NCBI GenBank assembly: GCA_944388645.1
Contig: CALXJO010000016.1
Location: 1-13,491 of the forward strand
Direction of reading: 5' to 3'
Source: an uncultured Clostridia bacterium
Lineage (GTDB): Bacteria > Bacillota > Clostridia > TANB77 > CAG-508
DNA: 13,491 bases
A program made the translations under genes and the position numbers. The notes beneath the pieces were generated by a model. That model did not search any database and was not told where the DNA came from. It was given only the letters and a program-made list of their open reading frames with translations. Shown here piece by piece: positions 6,633 through 13,491 of this stretch. Every line of letters begins with the position of its first letter. Within the stretch, counting starts at the first letter, position 1.

Positions 6633-7931
6633 ATGGAAGATAATGTGAAAAAAGAAGGAAGTTATTTAACTGGAATAATAGGAGCTATTATTGGTGGTGC
6701 CATTGCAACAATACCATGGGTATTAGCATATGTATATGGAAATGTAATGTTATCATTACTTGCTGTATTAATTGGTGCTGGGGAATTTTATGGTTATAAA
6801 ATCTTTAGAGGAAAAATAGATAAAAAACTTCCAATAATAATAATGGTTTTAGCAATCATTATAGTAACAATTGTTACATTATTAGTAATACCTGCTTTAC
6901 TTTTACAAAAGGAAAATATGACAGTAAGCTTCAATTCTATAAGGAATTTATATACATACAATAATTTCTCATCTGGAATAATAAGAGATTATATAATTTC
7001 TGTTTTATTTACAGTATTAGGTGCAGGTGTTATTGCGGCTAATATTAAGAAACAATTGGTAAATGTAGAAAATCCAAAAGATTTAAAATTAGATTTATCA
7101 AATACAGAAGAACAAAAGCAAGTTAAAGAAGAATCAATAAAAATAATAAAGCCAATATTTGAAAAATATGATGCAACAAATAACAATAATACTCTAATGA
7201 AGGAAGAAGTTTTCGCAGAGATAGAAAATCCGGGTAAAAAAGTAGCATTTAATTATTTGAAGAGTCTAGGAATAATAAAGAAATATAAAGGTAAGTATTA
7301 TTATAGTGAAGAAGATGAAGCAAATACAAAAGTAAAGCAATCAAATGGAAAAGTAACAGCTATTATAATAGCTATTATTGTAGTAATTTTAATTGCTATT
7401 ACTGTATATAACAATCTATATACAAGTCAAAACCTAACTGTTTGGAATGATGATGTAAGCTTTACATTAGAAACTGGATGGACAGAGTTAGAGTCTTCTG
7501 AAAACCAAAGCGAATGGACATATTATAAATATATAAGCGAAATACCAGTTGCTACAACAAATACGGAAGGCCAAAACCAAATAGACTACACACAATATCC
7601 AGCAACTATGGTATTTTCGTATGAACAAGAAAGTTCTGGAACATATAGTTCAATACAAGAGATACATACGAGTTTAGAGACATACATTAAAGAACAAGTA
7701 CTTCCAGCTGAATATTCTATAGAAGAATTTACAACTGCAAATGGATATGAAACACTAAAAATATATCTAAAATACACGGATTATCCAGAAGAAATTGATT
7801 ATATTTATTACATACGTAATCAAGATGGAAGACTTGCATATTTTACAGCAACTACATTTAACATGGAAGACCAAGGTCAATTAGAGGAAGAATCTACAAA
7901 CATGGTAAACACATTTAAATGGGAAAATTAG
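6633..7931 (+). CDS. Unrecognised multi-span membrane protein with extracytoplasmic domain
   Basis: I do not recognise this 432-residue protein. Four hydrophobic segments lie in the N-terminal part (about residues 12-35, 38-57, 66-90 and 118-138). Residues 140-240 are charged and probably cytoplasmic; within them about 185-228 (LMKEEVFAEIEN ... AFNYLKSLGIIKKYKGKYYYSEE) look like a helix-turn-helix with a wing. A fifth membrane segment (about 242-260) leads to an extracytoplasmic domain of about 170 residues, rich in Tyr, Thr and Glu with alternating strands; its VSFTLETGWTELES opening and pattern suggest a PsbP/DcrB-like fold, which is inference. GAAAGGAAAGAAG precedes ATG 6633. It has its own promoter and a following terminator-like hairpin, so it is probably a single-gene unit. 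A sensing or envelope role is possible but not shown. Confidence 0.8.
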   Translation: MEDNVKKEGSYLTGIIGAIIGGAIATIPWVLAYVYGNVMLSLLAVLIGAGEFYGYKIFRGKIDKKLPIIIMVLAIIIVTIVTLLVIPALLLQKENMTVSFNSIRNLYTYNNFSSGIIRDYIISVLFTVLGAGVIAANIKKQLVNVENPKDLKLDLSNTEEQKQVKEESIKIIKPIFEKYDATNNNNTLMKEEVFAEIENPGKKVAFNYLKSLGIIKKYKGKYYYSEEDEANTKVKQSNGKVTAIIIAIIVVILIAITVYNNLYTSQNLTVWNDDVSFTLETGWTELESSENQSEWTYYKYISEIPVATTNTEGQNQIDYTQYPATMVFSYEQESSGTYSSIQEIHTSLETYIKEQVLPAEYSIEEFTTANGYETLKIYLKYTDYPEEIDYIYYIRNQDGRLAYFTATTFNMEDQGQLEEESTNMVNTFKWEN

Positions 7932-7940
7932 CAAAAATAC

Positions 7941-7969
7941 TTGAAAAAGGGAAATTTATTTGTTAAAAT
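7941..7969 (+). promoter_or_regulatory. Sigma-A promoter of pyrG
   Basis: TTGAAA (7941-7946), a 17-nt spacer and TAAAAT (7964-7969), with TG at 7961-7962, form an extended -10 promoter. It lies 9 nt after the previous stop codon and upstream of the terminator hairpin at 7996-8045, so the hairpin would be part of the pyrG leader. Confidence 0.65.
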
Positions 7970-7995
7970 AAACAATATCAATATTAGAAAATAAC

Positions 7996-8045
7996 AATAG
8001 GCTAAAAAAAAACACCTTTTAGGGATTTTAGCCTATTTTATTTTG
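7996..8045 (+). terminator. Terminator/attenuator in the pyrG leader
   Basis: A 12-bp perfect stem (7996-8007 with 8026-8037) with an 18-nt loop is followed by a T-rich tract (8036-8053). It could end the transcript of the gene at 6633-7931. Because a good promoter lies just before it, it would also act as an attenuator for pyrG, a gene known in B. subtilis to be controlled by CTP-dependent attenuation. Confidence 0.8.
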
Positions 8046-8073
8046 TTTGTTTTGTATGAAGGAGGAAAGTAAA

Positions 8074-9693
8074 GTGGAAACAAAGTATGTATTTGTGACA
8101 GGAGGAGTAGTATCAGGATTAGGAAAAGGAATAACAGCTGCATCATTAGGAAGATTATTAAAAAATAGAGGTTATAAAGTAGCAAATCAAAAATTTGATC
8201 CATATATTAATGTAGACCCAGGAACAATGAGCCCATATGAGCATGGAGAAGTTTTTGTAACAGAAGATGGAGCTGAAACAGATTTAGACTTAGGCCATTA
8301 TGAAAGATTTACAGATGAAAATTTAAGCAAAAATTCAAGTGTAACAACAGGAAGAATATATCAAGAAGTAATTGAAAAAGAAAGAAAAGGGGATTATTTA
8401 GGAAAAACAGTTCAAGTAATTCCTCATATAACAAACGCCATAAAAAACAAAGTATATTCATTAGGAAAAAATGATGTAGATGTTGTAATTACAGAGATAG
8501 GTGGAACAGTAGGAGATATAGAAAGTTTACCTTTCTTAGAAGCAATAAGACAAGTAGGATTAGAGAACAAACCAGAAGATGTAATTTATATACATGTAAC
8601 ACTATTACCTTATATTTCTGGATCAAACGAATTAAAATCTAAACCAACACAACATTCAGTAAAAGAACTACAATCTATAGGAATAAAACCAGATATATTA
8701 GTTTGTAGAACAGAGATTCCAATTACTGCAAGCATAAGAAATAAAATTGCACTATTTTGTAATGTAAGACCAGAAAATGTAATTGCAAACTTAACAGCAT
8801 CTAACCTCTATGAAGTTCCACTAATGCTTGAAAAAGAAGGACTAGCAGTAGAAGTTTGTAAACATTTAGAATTAGACAAAGTAGAAGCAAATAACGAAAA
8901 ATGGGCAGAGATGATAAAACATTTTAAAGAAGTTGATAGCAAATATAAAAAACAAGAAGAAAAAAAGGTCAACATTGCAATTGTAGGAAAATATGTTAAA
9001 TTAGAGGATTCATACTTATCGGTTATAGAAAGTGTTAAACATGCGGGATATAAAAATGGAGTTGGAGTTAATATAAAACTTATTGATTCTGAAAAAATAA
9101 CAAGCCAGAATGTAGAAGAAATATTAAAAGACTTTGATGGAGTAATTGTACCTGGAGGATTTGGAAATAGAGGAATTGAAGGAAAAATAGAAACAATAAA
9201 ATATGTAAGAGAAAATAAAATTCCTTTCCTTGGAATATGCTTAGGAATGCAAATGGCAGTTATAGAATTTGCAAGAAATGTATTAAAATATAATGATGCA
9301 AATTCAGTAGAATTTGATGAAAATACAGCTCATCCAGTTATACATATTATGGAAAATCAAAAAAACATTACTAAAAAAGGTGGAACAATGAGACTTGGAG
9401 CATACCCTTGTGTTTTAAAACAAGGAAGTTATGCAAGAAAAATCTATGGTGAAGAAAAAATATCTGAAAGACACAGACATAGATATGAATTTAACAATGA
9501 TTATAGAGAAGAAATTGAAAAAGCAGGACTAAAAATTTCAGGAACATCTCCTAATGGAAATTTAGTAGAAATTGTAGAATTAGAAGAAGAAAATCATCCA
9601 TTTTTTGTAGCAGGACAATTCCATCCAGAATTTAAATCAAGACCAGATAGACCTAGCCCACTATTTGTAGAATTAGTAAAGAAATGCATTTAA
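8074..9693 (+). CDS. pyrG: CTP synthase
   Basis: PyrG converts UTP to CTP with ATP and glutamine, the last step of pyrimidine ribonucleotide synthesis. The amidoligase domain begins TKYVFVTGGVVSGLGKGITAASLGRLLKNRGY and continues with QKFDPYINVDPGTMSPYEHGEVFVTEDGAETDLDLGHYERF. The C-terminal class I glutamine amidotransferase domain has PGGFGNRG, FLGICLGMQ (catalytic Cys389) and FHPEF (His517, Glu519). I choose GTG 8074: AAGGAGG (8059-8065) lies 8 nt upstream, and the resulting 539 residues fit the family. The in-frame TTG 8047 and ATG 8056 lie before or at that ribosome binding site. It is a single-gene unit behind a leader terminator. Confidence 0.97.
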   Translation: METKYVFVTGGVVSGLGKGITAASLGRLLKNRGYKVANQKFDPYINVDPGTMSPYEHGEVFVTEDGAETDLDLGHYERFTDENLSKNSSVTTGRIYQEVIEKERKGDYLGKTVQVIPHITNAIKNKVYSLGKNDVDVVITEIGGTVGDIESLPFLEAIRQVGLENKPEDVIYIHVTLLPYISGSNELKSKPTQHSVKELQSIGIKPDILVCRTEIPITASIRNKIALFCNVRPENVIANLTASNLYEVPLMLEKEGLAVEVCKHLELDKVEANNEKWAEMIKHFKEVDSKYKKQEEKKVNIAIVGKYVKLEDSYLSVIESVKHAGYKNGVGVNIKLIDSEKITSQNVEEILKDFDGVIVPGGFGNRGIEGKIETIKYVRENKIPFLGICLGMQMAVIEFARNVLKYNDANSVEFDENTAHPVIHIMENQKNITKKGGTMRLGAYPCVLKQGSYARKIYGEEKISERHRHRYEFNNDYREEIEKAGLKISGTSPNGNLVEIVELEEENHPFFVAGQFHPEFKSRPDRPSPLFVELVKKCI

Positions 9694-9696
9694 GTA

Positions 9697-9720
9697 TTTT
9701 GGGGAGAAGTGTCCCCAAAA
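9697..9720. repeat. Hairpin after pyrG
   Basis: An 8-bp perfect inverted repeat, TTTTGGGG (9697-9704) with CCCCAAAA (9713-9720), has an 8-nt loop and follows pyrG by 3 nt. It has no T tract, so it is a poor terminator. Its right arm belongs to the dispersed motif at 9710-9724. Confidence 0.55.
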
Positions 9721-9762
9721 ACACCCAAAAGATGTTTTAAAGAAGTGTCCCCAAAAACACCC
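9704..9762 (+). repeat. Dispersed motif pair, 36-nt spacing (forward orientation)
   Basis: AGAAGTGTCCCCAAAAACAC occurs at 9705-9724 and 9741-9760, exactly 36 nt apart, and the identity continues through CCCAAAA after the first. The reverse complement of this 20-mer is at 6307-6326 and 6452-6471. The two loci share both sequence and spacing, so this is a repeat family and not chance. Confidence 0.85.
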
Positions 9763-9781
9763 AAAAACATCCAAACAACTC

Positions 9782-9810
9782 TTGACAAAAAAATAACATA
9801 TTGATAATAT
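9782..9810 (+). promoter_or_regulatory. Sigma-A promoter of the yqeG operon
   Basis: TTGACA (9782-9787) is followed after 17 nt by TAATAT (9805-9810). GATAAT at 9803-9808 is an alternative with a short 15-nt spacer. It lies 27 nt before the yqeG start. Confidence 0.55.
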
Positions 9811-9836
9811 AAAAATAGCAAAACAAGGAGGCTGTA

Positions 9837-10346
9837 ATGATTTTTTACCCTAAAAAATACTTTGGTAATATATTAGAAATAACAGTAGATTTTTTACAGA
9901 ATAACAAAATAGAAGGAATTTTACTAGATATAGATAATACTATAATAGATAAAGATAATAAAATTATTGAAGGATTAGAGAAGTGGGTAGAAAATATAAA
10001 GAAAAATAATATAAAAATTTGTATATTATCAAATACAAATAGAAAATCGAAAGCACAAAAACTTTCAAAATTAATAGATGTGCCATATATATTCTTTGCA
10101 AAAAAACCATTAAAGGGTGGTTTTAGAAAAGCACAGAATTTATTAGGAATAGAAAATCCTAAAAATATAGCAGTAATAGGAGATCAAGTCCTAACAGATG
10201 TTTTTGGTGCAAATAGATGTAAAATGTATTCAATATTAGTAAAACCACTACAGCCATCAGACATATTAGTAACGAAGATAAATAGAAACATAGAAAAAAT
10301 AATATTAAAAAAGTATTTTAAAGAGAATAATATAAAACAAAAGTAA
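9837..10346 (+). CDS. yqeG: YqeG family HAD-type phosphatase
   Basis: This 169-residue protein has the HAD hydrolase motifs in order: motif I GILLDIDNTII (Asp31, Asp33), motif II CILSNTNRK (Ser65), the motif III lysine in FFAKKPLKGGF (about residues 87-96), and motif IV AVIGDQVLTDVFGAN (Asp116, Asp121). The opening FYPKKYFGNILEI and the small size are typical of YqeG, a family of class III (subfamily IIIA) phosphatases conserved in Firmicutes; the physiological substrate is not known. AAGGAGG just upstream fixes ATG 9837. It opens a three-gene run with the prepilin peptidase (19-nt gap) and the M24 peptidase. Confidence 0.9.
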   Translation: MIFYPKKYFGNILEITVDFLQNNKIEGILLDIDNTIIDKDNKIIEGLEKWVENIKKNNIKICILSNTNRKSKAQKLSKLIDVPYIFFAKKPLKGGFRKAQNLLGIENPKNIAVIGDQVLTDVFGANRCKMYSILVKPLQPSDILVTKINRNIEKIILKKYFKENNIKQK

Positions 10347-10365
10347 AATAAAGAGGTTAGAATTT

Positions 10366-11106
10366 ATGTATATAAACAATATAAATATATTATACTATTT
10401 GGCTATAGGAATAATAGGGTTAGTCGTTGGGCGTTTAATAGAGTGGTGTATTATAAGACTTCCAGACTATAAAAAAGTATTTGTACGAGAATTTTTTACA
10501 TATATTAAATCCAATAGCCCCAAATACATATATATGATAATTACAGCTATTTTGTATTTAGGAATACTCTACTTAAATGGAATTGGAATAGCGACATTAG
10601 AATATATGATATTAATACCAATGCTTATTTGTGTATTTATAATAGATTATAAACAGAAAATAATACCTAATAGATTAAATTTAAGCATATTTGAAGTGGG
10701 TTTAGTATTTACATTTATTCAAGGAGTAACCAATGTAAACATTGCAATTGATAGACTACTTGGAATGCTCGTAGGAGGAGGAATATTCTTATTTATAACA
10801 TTTGTTGGATCACTTATAACTGGAAAAGAAGCTATGGGATTTGGAGATGTTAAACTGATGGGAGGCTTAGGATTATTCTTTGGATGGAGAACAATTATAA
10901 TAGTTTCTCTTATGGCTTTCTTGCTAGGAGCAATAGTTGGAATAATGTTAATGATAGCAAAGAAGAAGAACGGTGAAGAATACATGCCTTTTGGACCTTT
11001 TATAGTAATTGCAACTATAATTGCTATATTTGCACCATTTGATTTACTATTATTTATAATGTTAAAAATATTTACACTAGGTACATATAATATAAATGCA
11101 GCTTAA
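10366..11106 (+). CDS. Type IV prepilin peptidase (A24 family)
   Basis: Prepilin peptidases are membrane aspartic proteases that cut prepilin leaders before the hydrophobic helix and often methylate the new N terminus. The two catalytic aspartates appear in VFIIDYKQKIIPNRLN (Asp94) and AMGFGDVKLMGGLGL (Asp161), with the C-terminal MPFGPFI motif (207-213). About seven to eight membrane segments are visible over 246 residues. The N-terminal cytoplasmic loop (VGRLIEWCIIRLPDYKKVFVREFF) lacks the CxxC pairs found in many family members, so it has no zinc site there. GAGGT upstream of ATG 10366 is the ribosome binding site. The likely substrate in this window is the pilin-like protein at 2596-3402. 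The exact symbol (pilD, gspO, comC) cannot be decided. Confidence 0.88.
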   Translation: MYINNINILYYLAIGIIGLVVGRLIEWCIIRLPDYKKVFVREFFTYIKSNSPKYIYMIITAILYLGILYLNGIGIATLEYMILIPMLICVFIIDYKQKIIPNRLNLSIFEVGLVFTFIQGVTNVNIAIDRLLGMLVGGGIFLFITFVGSLITGKEAMGFGDVKLMGGLGLFFGWRTIIIVSLMAFLLGAIVGIMLMIAKKKNGEEYMPFGPFIVIATIIAIFAPFDLLLFIMLKIFTLGTYNINAA

Positions 11107-11126
11107 AAAATAAAATAAAAATAGAA

Positions 11127-12212
11127 ATGAGTGATTATATGAACAATAATATTCGTTGGTTAAGAGATAAAATTAGAATGTTAGATATGCAAGGAATAAT
11201 AATATCAAATCCAATTAATGTGAAATATTTAACAGGAATAGATGCTGAAGGAACATTTTTAATAACGCCAAAAGAGAACATATACATAACAGATGGAAGA
11301 TATGTTGAAGCAGTAAATAATACACTTACAATTTATGATGAAATAGTGGTATTTGATATGAAAGATTTATCAAAAGACGACTATGAAAACTTTTTCTTAT
11401 TCTGCGAAAATGTAGGATTTGAAGAAGAATATGTTACCTATGCCAAATATAAGCAATTTATGCATACATATAAAATAAATAATCTGCAAGAAACAGAAGG
11501 CATTATAGAAAAACAAAGAATGATTAAAGACCCTGAAGAAATAGAAATAATAAAACAGGCTTGTGAACTAACAGACAGGTGTTTTAATCATTTAAGAAGC
11601 TATATAAAAATTGGATTAACAGAAAAACAAATAGCTAAAGAGATAGAAGAGTTTTTCATAAATAATGGTGCAGATGATGTAGCATTTGATACAATAGTTG
11701 CATCTGGAAAAAATTCTTCACTTCCACATGCTATTCCAACAGACAAGAAGATAGAACCAGGTGATCCTATTACAATAGATATGGGATGTAAATATAAAGG
11801 TTATTGTTCAGATATGACAAGAACTATATTTGCAGGGTTTGTACCAGAAGAAATAAAACCAATTTATGAATTAGTGTTAAAGAATCAAAAACAAGCAATA
11901 GATGAAATGAAAGAGGGAGTAAACTTAAAAATAATAAGCAGAATGGTAGAAAATGATTTTAAATTACATGGCTATGATTTAGTACATGCATTAGGACATG
12001 GAGTTGGACTAGAAATACATGAACTTCCTTTTATGAGTACAAAAATGGACTTTAATTTGAAAAATAATATGGTTGTAACAGATGAACCTGGAATTTATAT
12101 TCCTAATAAATTTGGTGTAAGAATAGAAGATACTGTATGGGTTAATAAAGGTATGGCAACAGTTTTAACAAGATCTGATAAAGATTATGTTGTTGTAGAT
12201 GAAGCAAAATAA
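11127..12212 (+). CDS. Xaa-Pro aminopeptidase-type M24 metallopeptidase
   Basis: M24B peptidases remove an N-terminal residue ahead of proline, or cut Xaa-Pro dipeptides, using two metal ions. An N-terminal creatinase-like domain (INVKYLTGIDAEGTFLITP ... ITDGRY) precedes the pita-bread domain with all five ligands: Asp218 (TIDMG), Asp229 (SDMTRT), His291 (GHGVG), Glu320 (TDEPG) and Glu334 (RIEDTV). At 361 residues it fits YqhT/PepP-like proteins of Firmicutes; whether it acts as aminopeptidase P or prolidase cannot be told. ATG 11127 lacks a clear ribosome binding site; in-frame ATG 11139 (MNNNIRWL) with GAGTGA at 11129-11134 close upstream is an equally good start. It precedes efp, its usual neighbour. 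Confidence 0.9.
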   Translation: MSDYMNNNIRWLRDKIRMLDMQGIIISNPINVKYLTGIDAEGTFLITPKENIYITDGRYVEAVNNTLTIYDEIVVFDMKDLSKDDYENFFLFCENVGFEEEYVTYAKYKQFMHTYKINNLQETEGIIEKQRMIKDPEEIEIIKQACELTDRCFNHLRSYIKIGLTEKQIAKEIEEFFINNGADDVAFDTIVASGKNSSLPHAIPTDKKIEPGDPITIDMGCKYKGYCSDMTRTIFAGFVPEEIKPIYELVLKNQKQAIDEMKEGVNLKIISRMVENDFKLHGYDLVHALGHGVGLEIHELPFMSTKMDFNLKNNMVVTDEPGIYIPNKFGVRIEDTVWVNKGMATVLTRSDKDYVVVDEAK

Positions 12213-12223
12213 AGCTAAAAGAC

Positions 12224-12252
12224 TTGATTTTTAGACAAATTTGTAGTATTAT
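12224..12252 (+). promoter_or_regulatory. Sigma-A promoter of efp
   Basis: TTGATT (12224-12229) and TATTAT (12247-12252) are 17 nt apart, each close to consensus. RNA would start near 12259, leaving a leader of about 57 nt. No terminator separates efp from the upstream peptidase gene, so read-through transcription is also likely. Confidence 0.55.
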
Positions 12253-12315
12253 AGTATAGTCACGTAGAAAAAAGAGAATAAAAATTTAATAAAAAATTAG
12301 AAAGGGGTAATAATA

Positions 12316-12882
12316 ATGGCAGCAGTATATATGGCTGGAGATTTTAGAAACGGAACAACTTTTGAGATGGATGGAAACGTATTTAGAGTAGTTGAATTCC
12401 AACACGTAAAACCAGGAAAGGGTTCAGCTTTTGTTAGAACAAAATTAAAAAATGTAATAACAGGAGCAGTTATAGAAAAAACATTCAACCCATCTGAAAA
12501 ATATCCAGGAGCTGAAATAGATAAGAGAGATATGCAATATCTATATAATGATGAAAACTTATACTATTTCATGGATAATGAAACATATGAGCAAATACCA
12601 CTAAATAAAGAACAAATTGGAGATGCTTTAAAATTTATAAAAGAAAATATGAATGTAAAAATATTATCATATAAAGGAAATGTTTTTGCTGTAGAGCCAC
12701 CAATGTTTGTTGAATTAGAAGTTACATATACAGAACCAGGATTTGCTGGAAATACTACTACAACATCTGGAAAACCAGCAACATTAGAAAATGGTTATGA
12801 ATTAACAGTTCCAATGTTTATAAATATTGGAGATGTTGTAAAAATAGATACCAGAACTGGTGAATATATGGAAAGAGTTTAG
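12316..12882 (+). CDS. efp: Elongation factor P
   Basis: EF-P enters the E site of ribosomes stalled at polyproline stretches and helps peptide bond formation. All three barrel domains are present: the N-terminal KOW-like domain AGDFRNGTTFEMDGNVFRVVEFQHVKPGKGSAFVRTKLKN, the middle domain from about residue 68 (DMQYLYNDENLYYFMDNETYEQI), and the C-terminal domain ending GYELTVPMFINIGDVVKIDTRTGEYMERV. The loop-tip lysine that is modified in other bacteria corresponds to Lys35 of PGKG; no modification gene is seen here. AAAGGGG precedes ATG 12316; the in-frame ATG 12331 has no ribosome binding site. The 188-residue length is normal. Confidence 0.97.
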   Translation: MAAVYMAGDFRNGTTFEMDGNVFRVVEFQHVKPGKGSAFVRTKLKNVITGAVIEKTFNPSEKYPGAEIDKRDMQYLYNDENLYYFMDNETYEQIPLNKEQIGDALKFIKENMNVKILSYKGNVFAVEPPMFVELEVTYTEPGFAGNTTTTSGKPATLENGYELTVPMFINIGDVVKIDTRTGEYMERV

Positions 12883-12947
12883 TGCATAATAATATAAAGT
12901 TTATAGGTAAATCTTAAAACCTAAATATAAATTTTTAAGGAAGTCAC

Positions 12948-13451
12948 ATGTCTAAGTTAAGTGAAGAATATTTAAAAATAATAAAAGATATTGAGGAACA
13001 TATTTCTGACAAAGAAGAAAGAAAATATGTTATAAAGAAAATGTCTGAGTTATCATCTTTATATATTGATATTATAGATAGGGTTACAGATGTAAATTCA
13101 AAGAGAATGGAGAATCTAGAAAAGCATCAAGAAGAAATAGATAGCAAATTATCTAAAGTAAAAAATACTGTAGATTTAATAAAAAAAGACATTTATGAAG
13201 ATGATGATTATGACTTTGAAATAGTTTGTCCATATTGTAATCATGAATTTGTAGCAGATATTGAAGATGAACTAAAAGAAGAAATAAGATGTCCAGAATG
13301 TCATAATATAATAGAACTAGATTGGGATGAAGACGACGAAGAAGAAGGATGTTCTGGTTGTTGCTCATCTTGCCATGGTCATGATGAGTGCGAAGAAGAC
13401 GATGAAGACGAAAAAGATGATGACAAAAAAGATGAAGATGATGACATGTAA
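12948..13451 (+). CDS. CD1247-like zinc-ribbon protein with acidic tail
   Basis: The 167-residue protein starts with a charged helical region (about residues 1-82) likely to form a coiled coil. It then has a zinc ribbon, CPYC (94-97) and CPEC (115-118). A second Cys/His cluster follows (Cys135, 138, 139, 142, His143, 145, Cys148), then an Asp/Glu/Lys tail to the end. The helix-plus-ribbon plan and the place directly after efp match the CD1247 N-terminal-domain family of Clostridia, whose function is unknown. AAGGAAG (12937-12943) lies 4 nt before ATG 12948. The 65-nt gap after efp holds only a weak imperfect hairpin (about 12899-12928), so it is probably cotranscribed with efp. In related genomes the spoIIIA operon often lies next, which would be outside this window. 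Confidence 0.82.
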   Translation: MSKLSEEYLKIIKDIEEHISDKEERKYVIKKMSELSSLYIDIIDRVTDVNSKRMENLEKHQEEIDSKLSKVKNTVDLIKKDIYEDDDYDFEIVCPYCNHEFVADIEDELKEEIRCPECHNIIELDWDEDDEEEGCSGCCSSCHGHDECEEDDEDEKDDDKKDEDDDM

Positions 13452-13456
13452 ATAAT

Positions 13457-13491
13457 AAAGAGTAATAAAAGTAAAATTTTATTACTCTTTT
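13457..13491 (+). terminator. Terminator of efp and the CD1247-like gene
   Basis: A 14-bp perfect stem (13457-13470 with 13477-13490) with a 6-nt loop ends in T residues at the window edge, starting 6 nt after the stop codon. The palindromic arms (A-rich left, T-rich right) suggest it could work in both directions. Confidence 0.9.

Overview
This window is AT-rich, has short intergenic gaps, and every gene I accept reads on the plus strand. It is chromosomal DNA from an endospore-forming, low-GC member of the Firmicutes, most likely class Clostridia. The evidence is a spoVAC-spoVAD-spoVAE cassette, the infC-rpmI-rplT operon behind a Firmicutes-style attenuated leader, a Clostridia-type (T/I)TLI..LVVTI prepilin, and the yqeG / M24 peptidase / efp / CD1247-like order. 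I cannot name a species.

Layout: (1) 1-1119: a putative upstream terminator, a strong promoter, two small membrane proteins (DUF4870-like and DUF2752) separated by a hairpin, then a gene-free stretch with a 100-bp hairpin element whose interior is unusually GC-rich. (2) 1120-2522: a consensus promoter, a structured leader with an intrinsic terminator just before the ribosome binding site, infC with an apparent ATA start codon, rpmI, rplT and a terminator. (3) 2536-4146: a pilin-like secreted protein and a TcdA-type E1-like enzyme, ending in a terminator that overlaps the end of tcdA. (4) 4147-6300: a putative forespore promoter, a dodecin-like protein, then spoVAC, spoVAD and spoVAE, which move dipicolinic acid in spores. 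(5) 6301-6632: a gene-free 332-bp gap filled mainly by a perfect 145-bp tandem duplication, each copy with a promoter-like sequence. (6) 6633-7931: an unrecognised multi-span membrane protein with a secreted-side domain. (7) 7941-9693: promoter, leader hairpin/terminator and pyrG (CTP synthase). (8) 9697-12212: a repeat pair, a promoter, then yqeG, prepilin peptidase and an Xaa-Pro-type M24 peptidase as one likely operon. (9) 12224-13491: promoter, efp, a CD1247-like zinc-ribbon protein and a strong terminator.

Most genes are housekeeping (translation, CTP synthesis, sporulation). The most interesting material lies around them: a dispersed 15-nt motif that always occurs as pairs 36 nt apart at two loci in opposite orientation, the exact 145-bp duplication carrying promoters, the GC-rich hairpin at 951-1050, leader attenuators before infC and pyrG, and a dodecin-like gene leading the spoVA operon but lacking the usual flavin-stacking tryptophan. 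The prepilin and the prepilin peptidase 7 kb apart may act together. All assignments are by eye from sequence; no database search was run.
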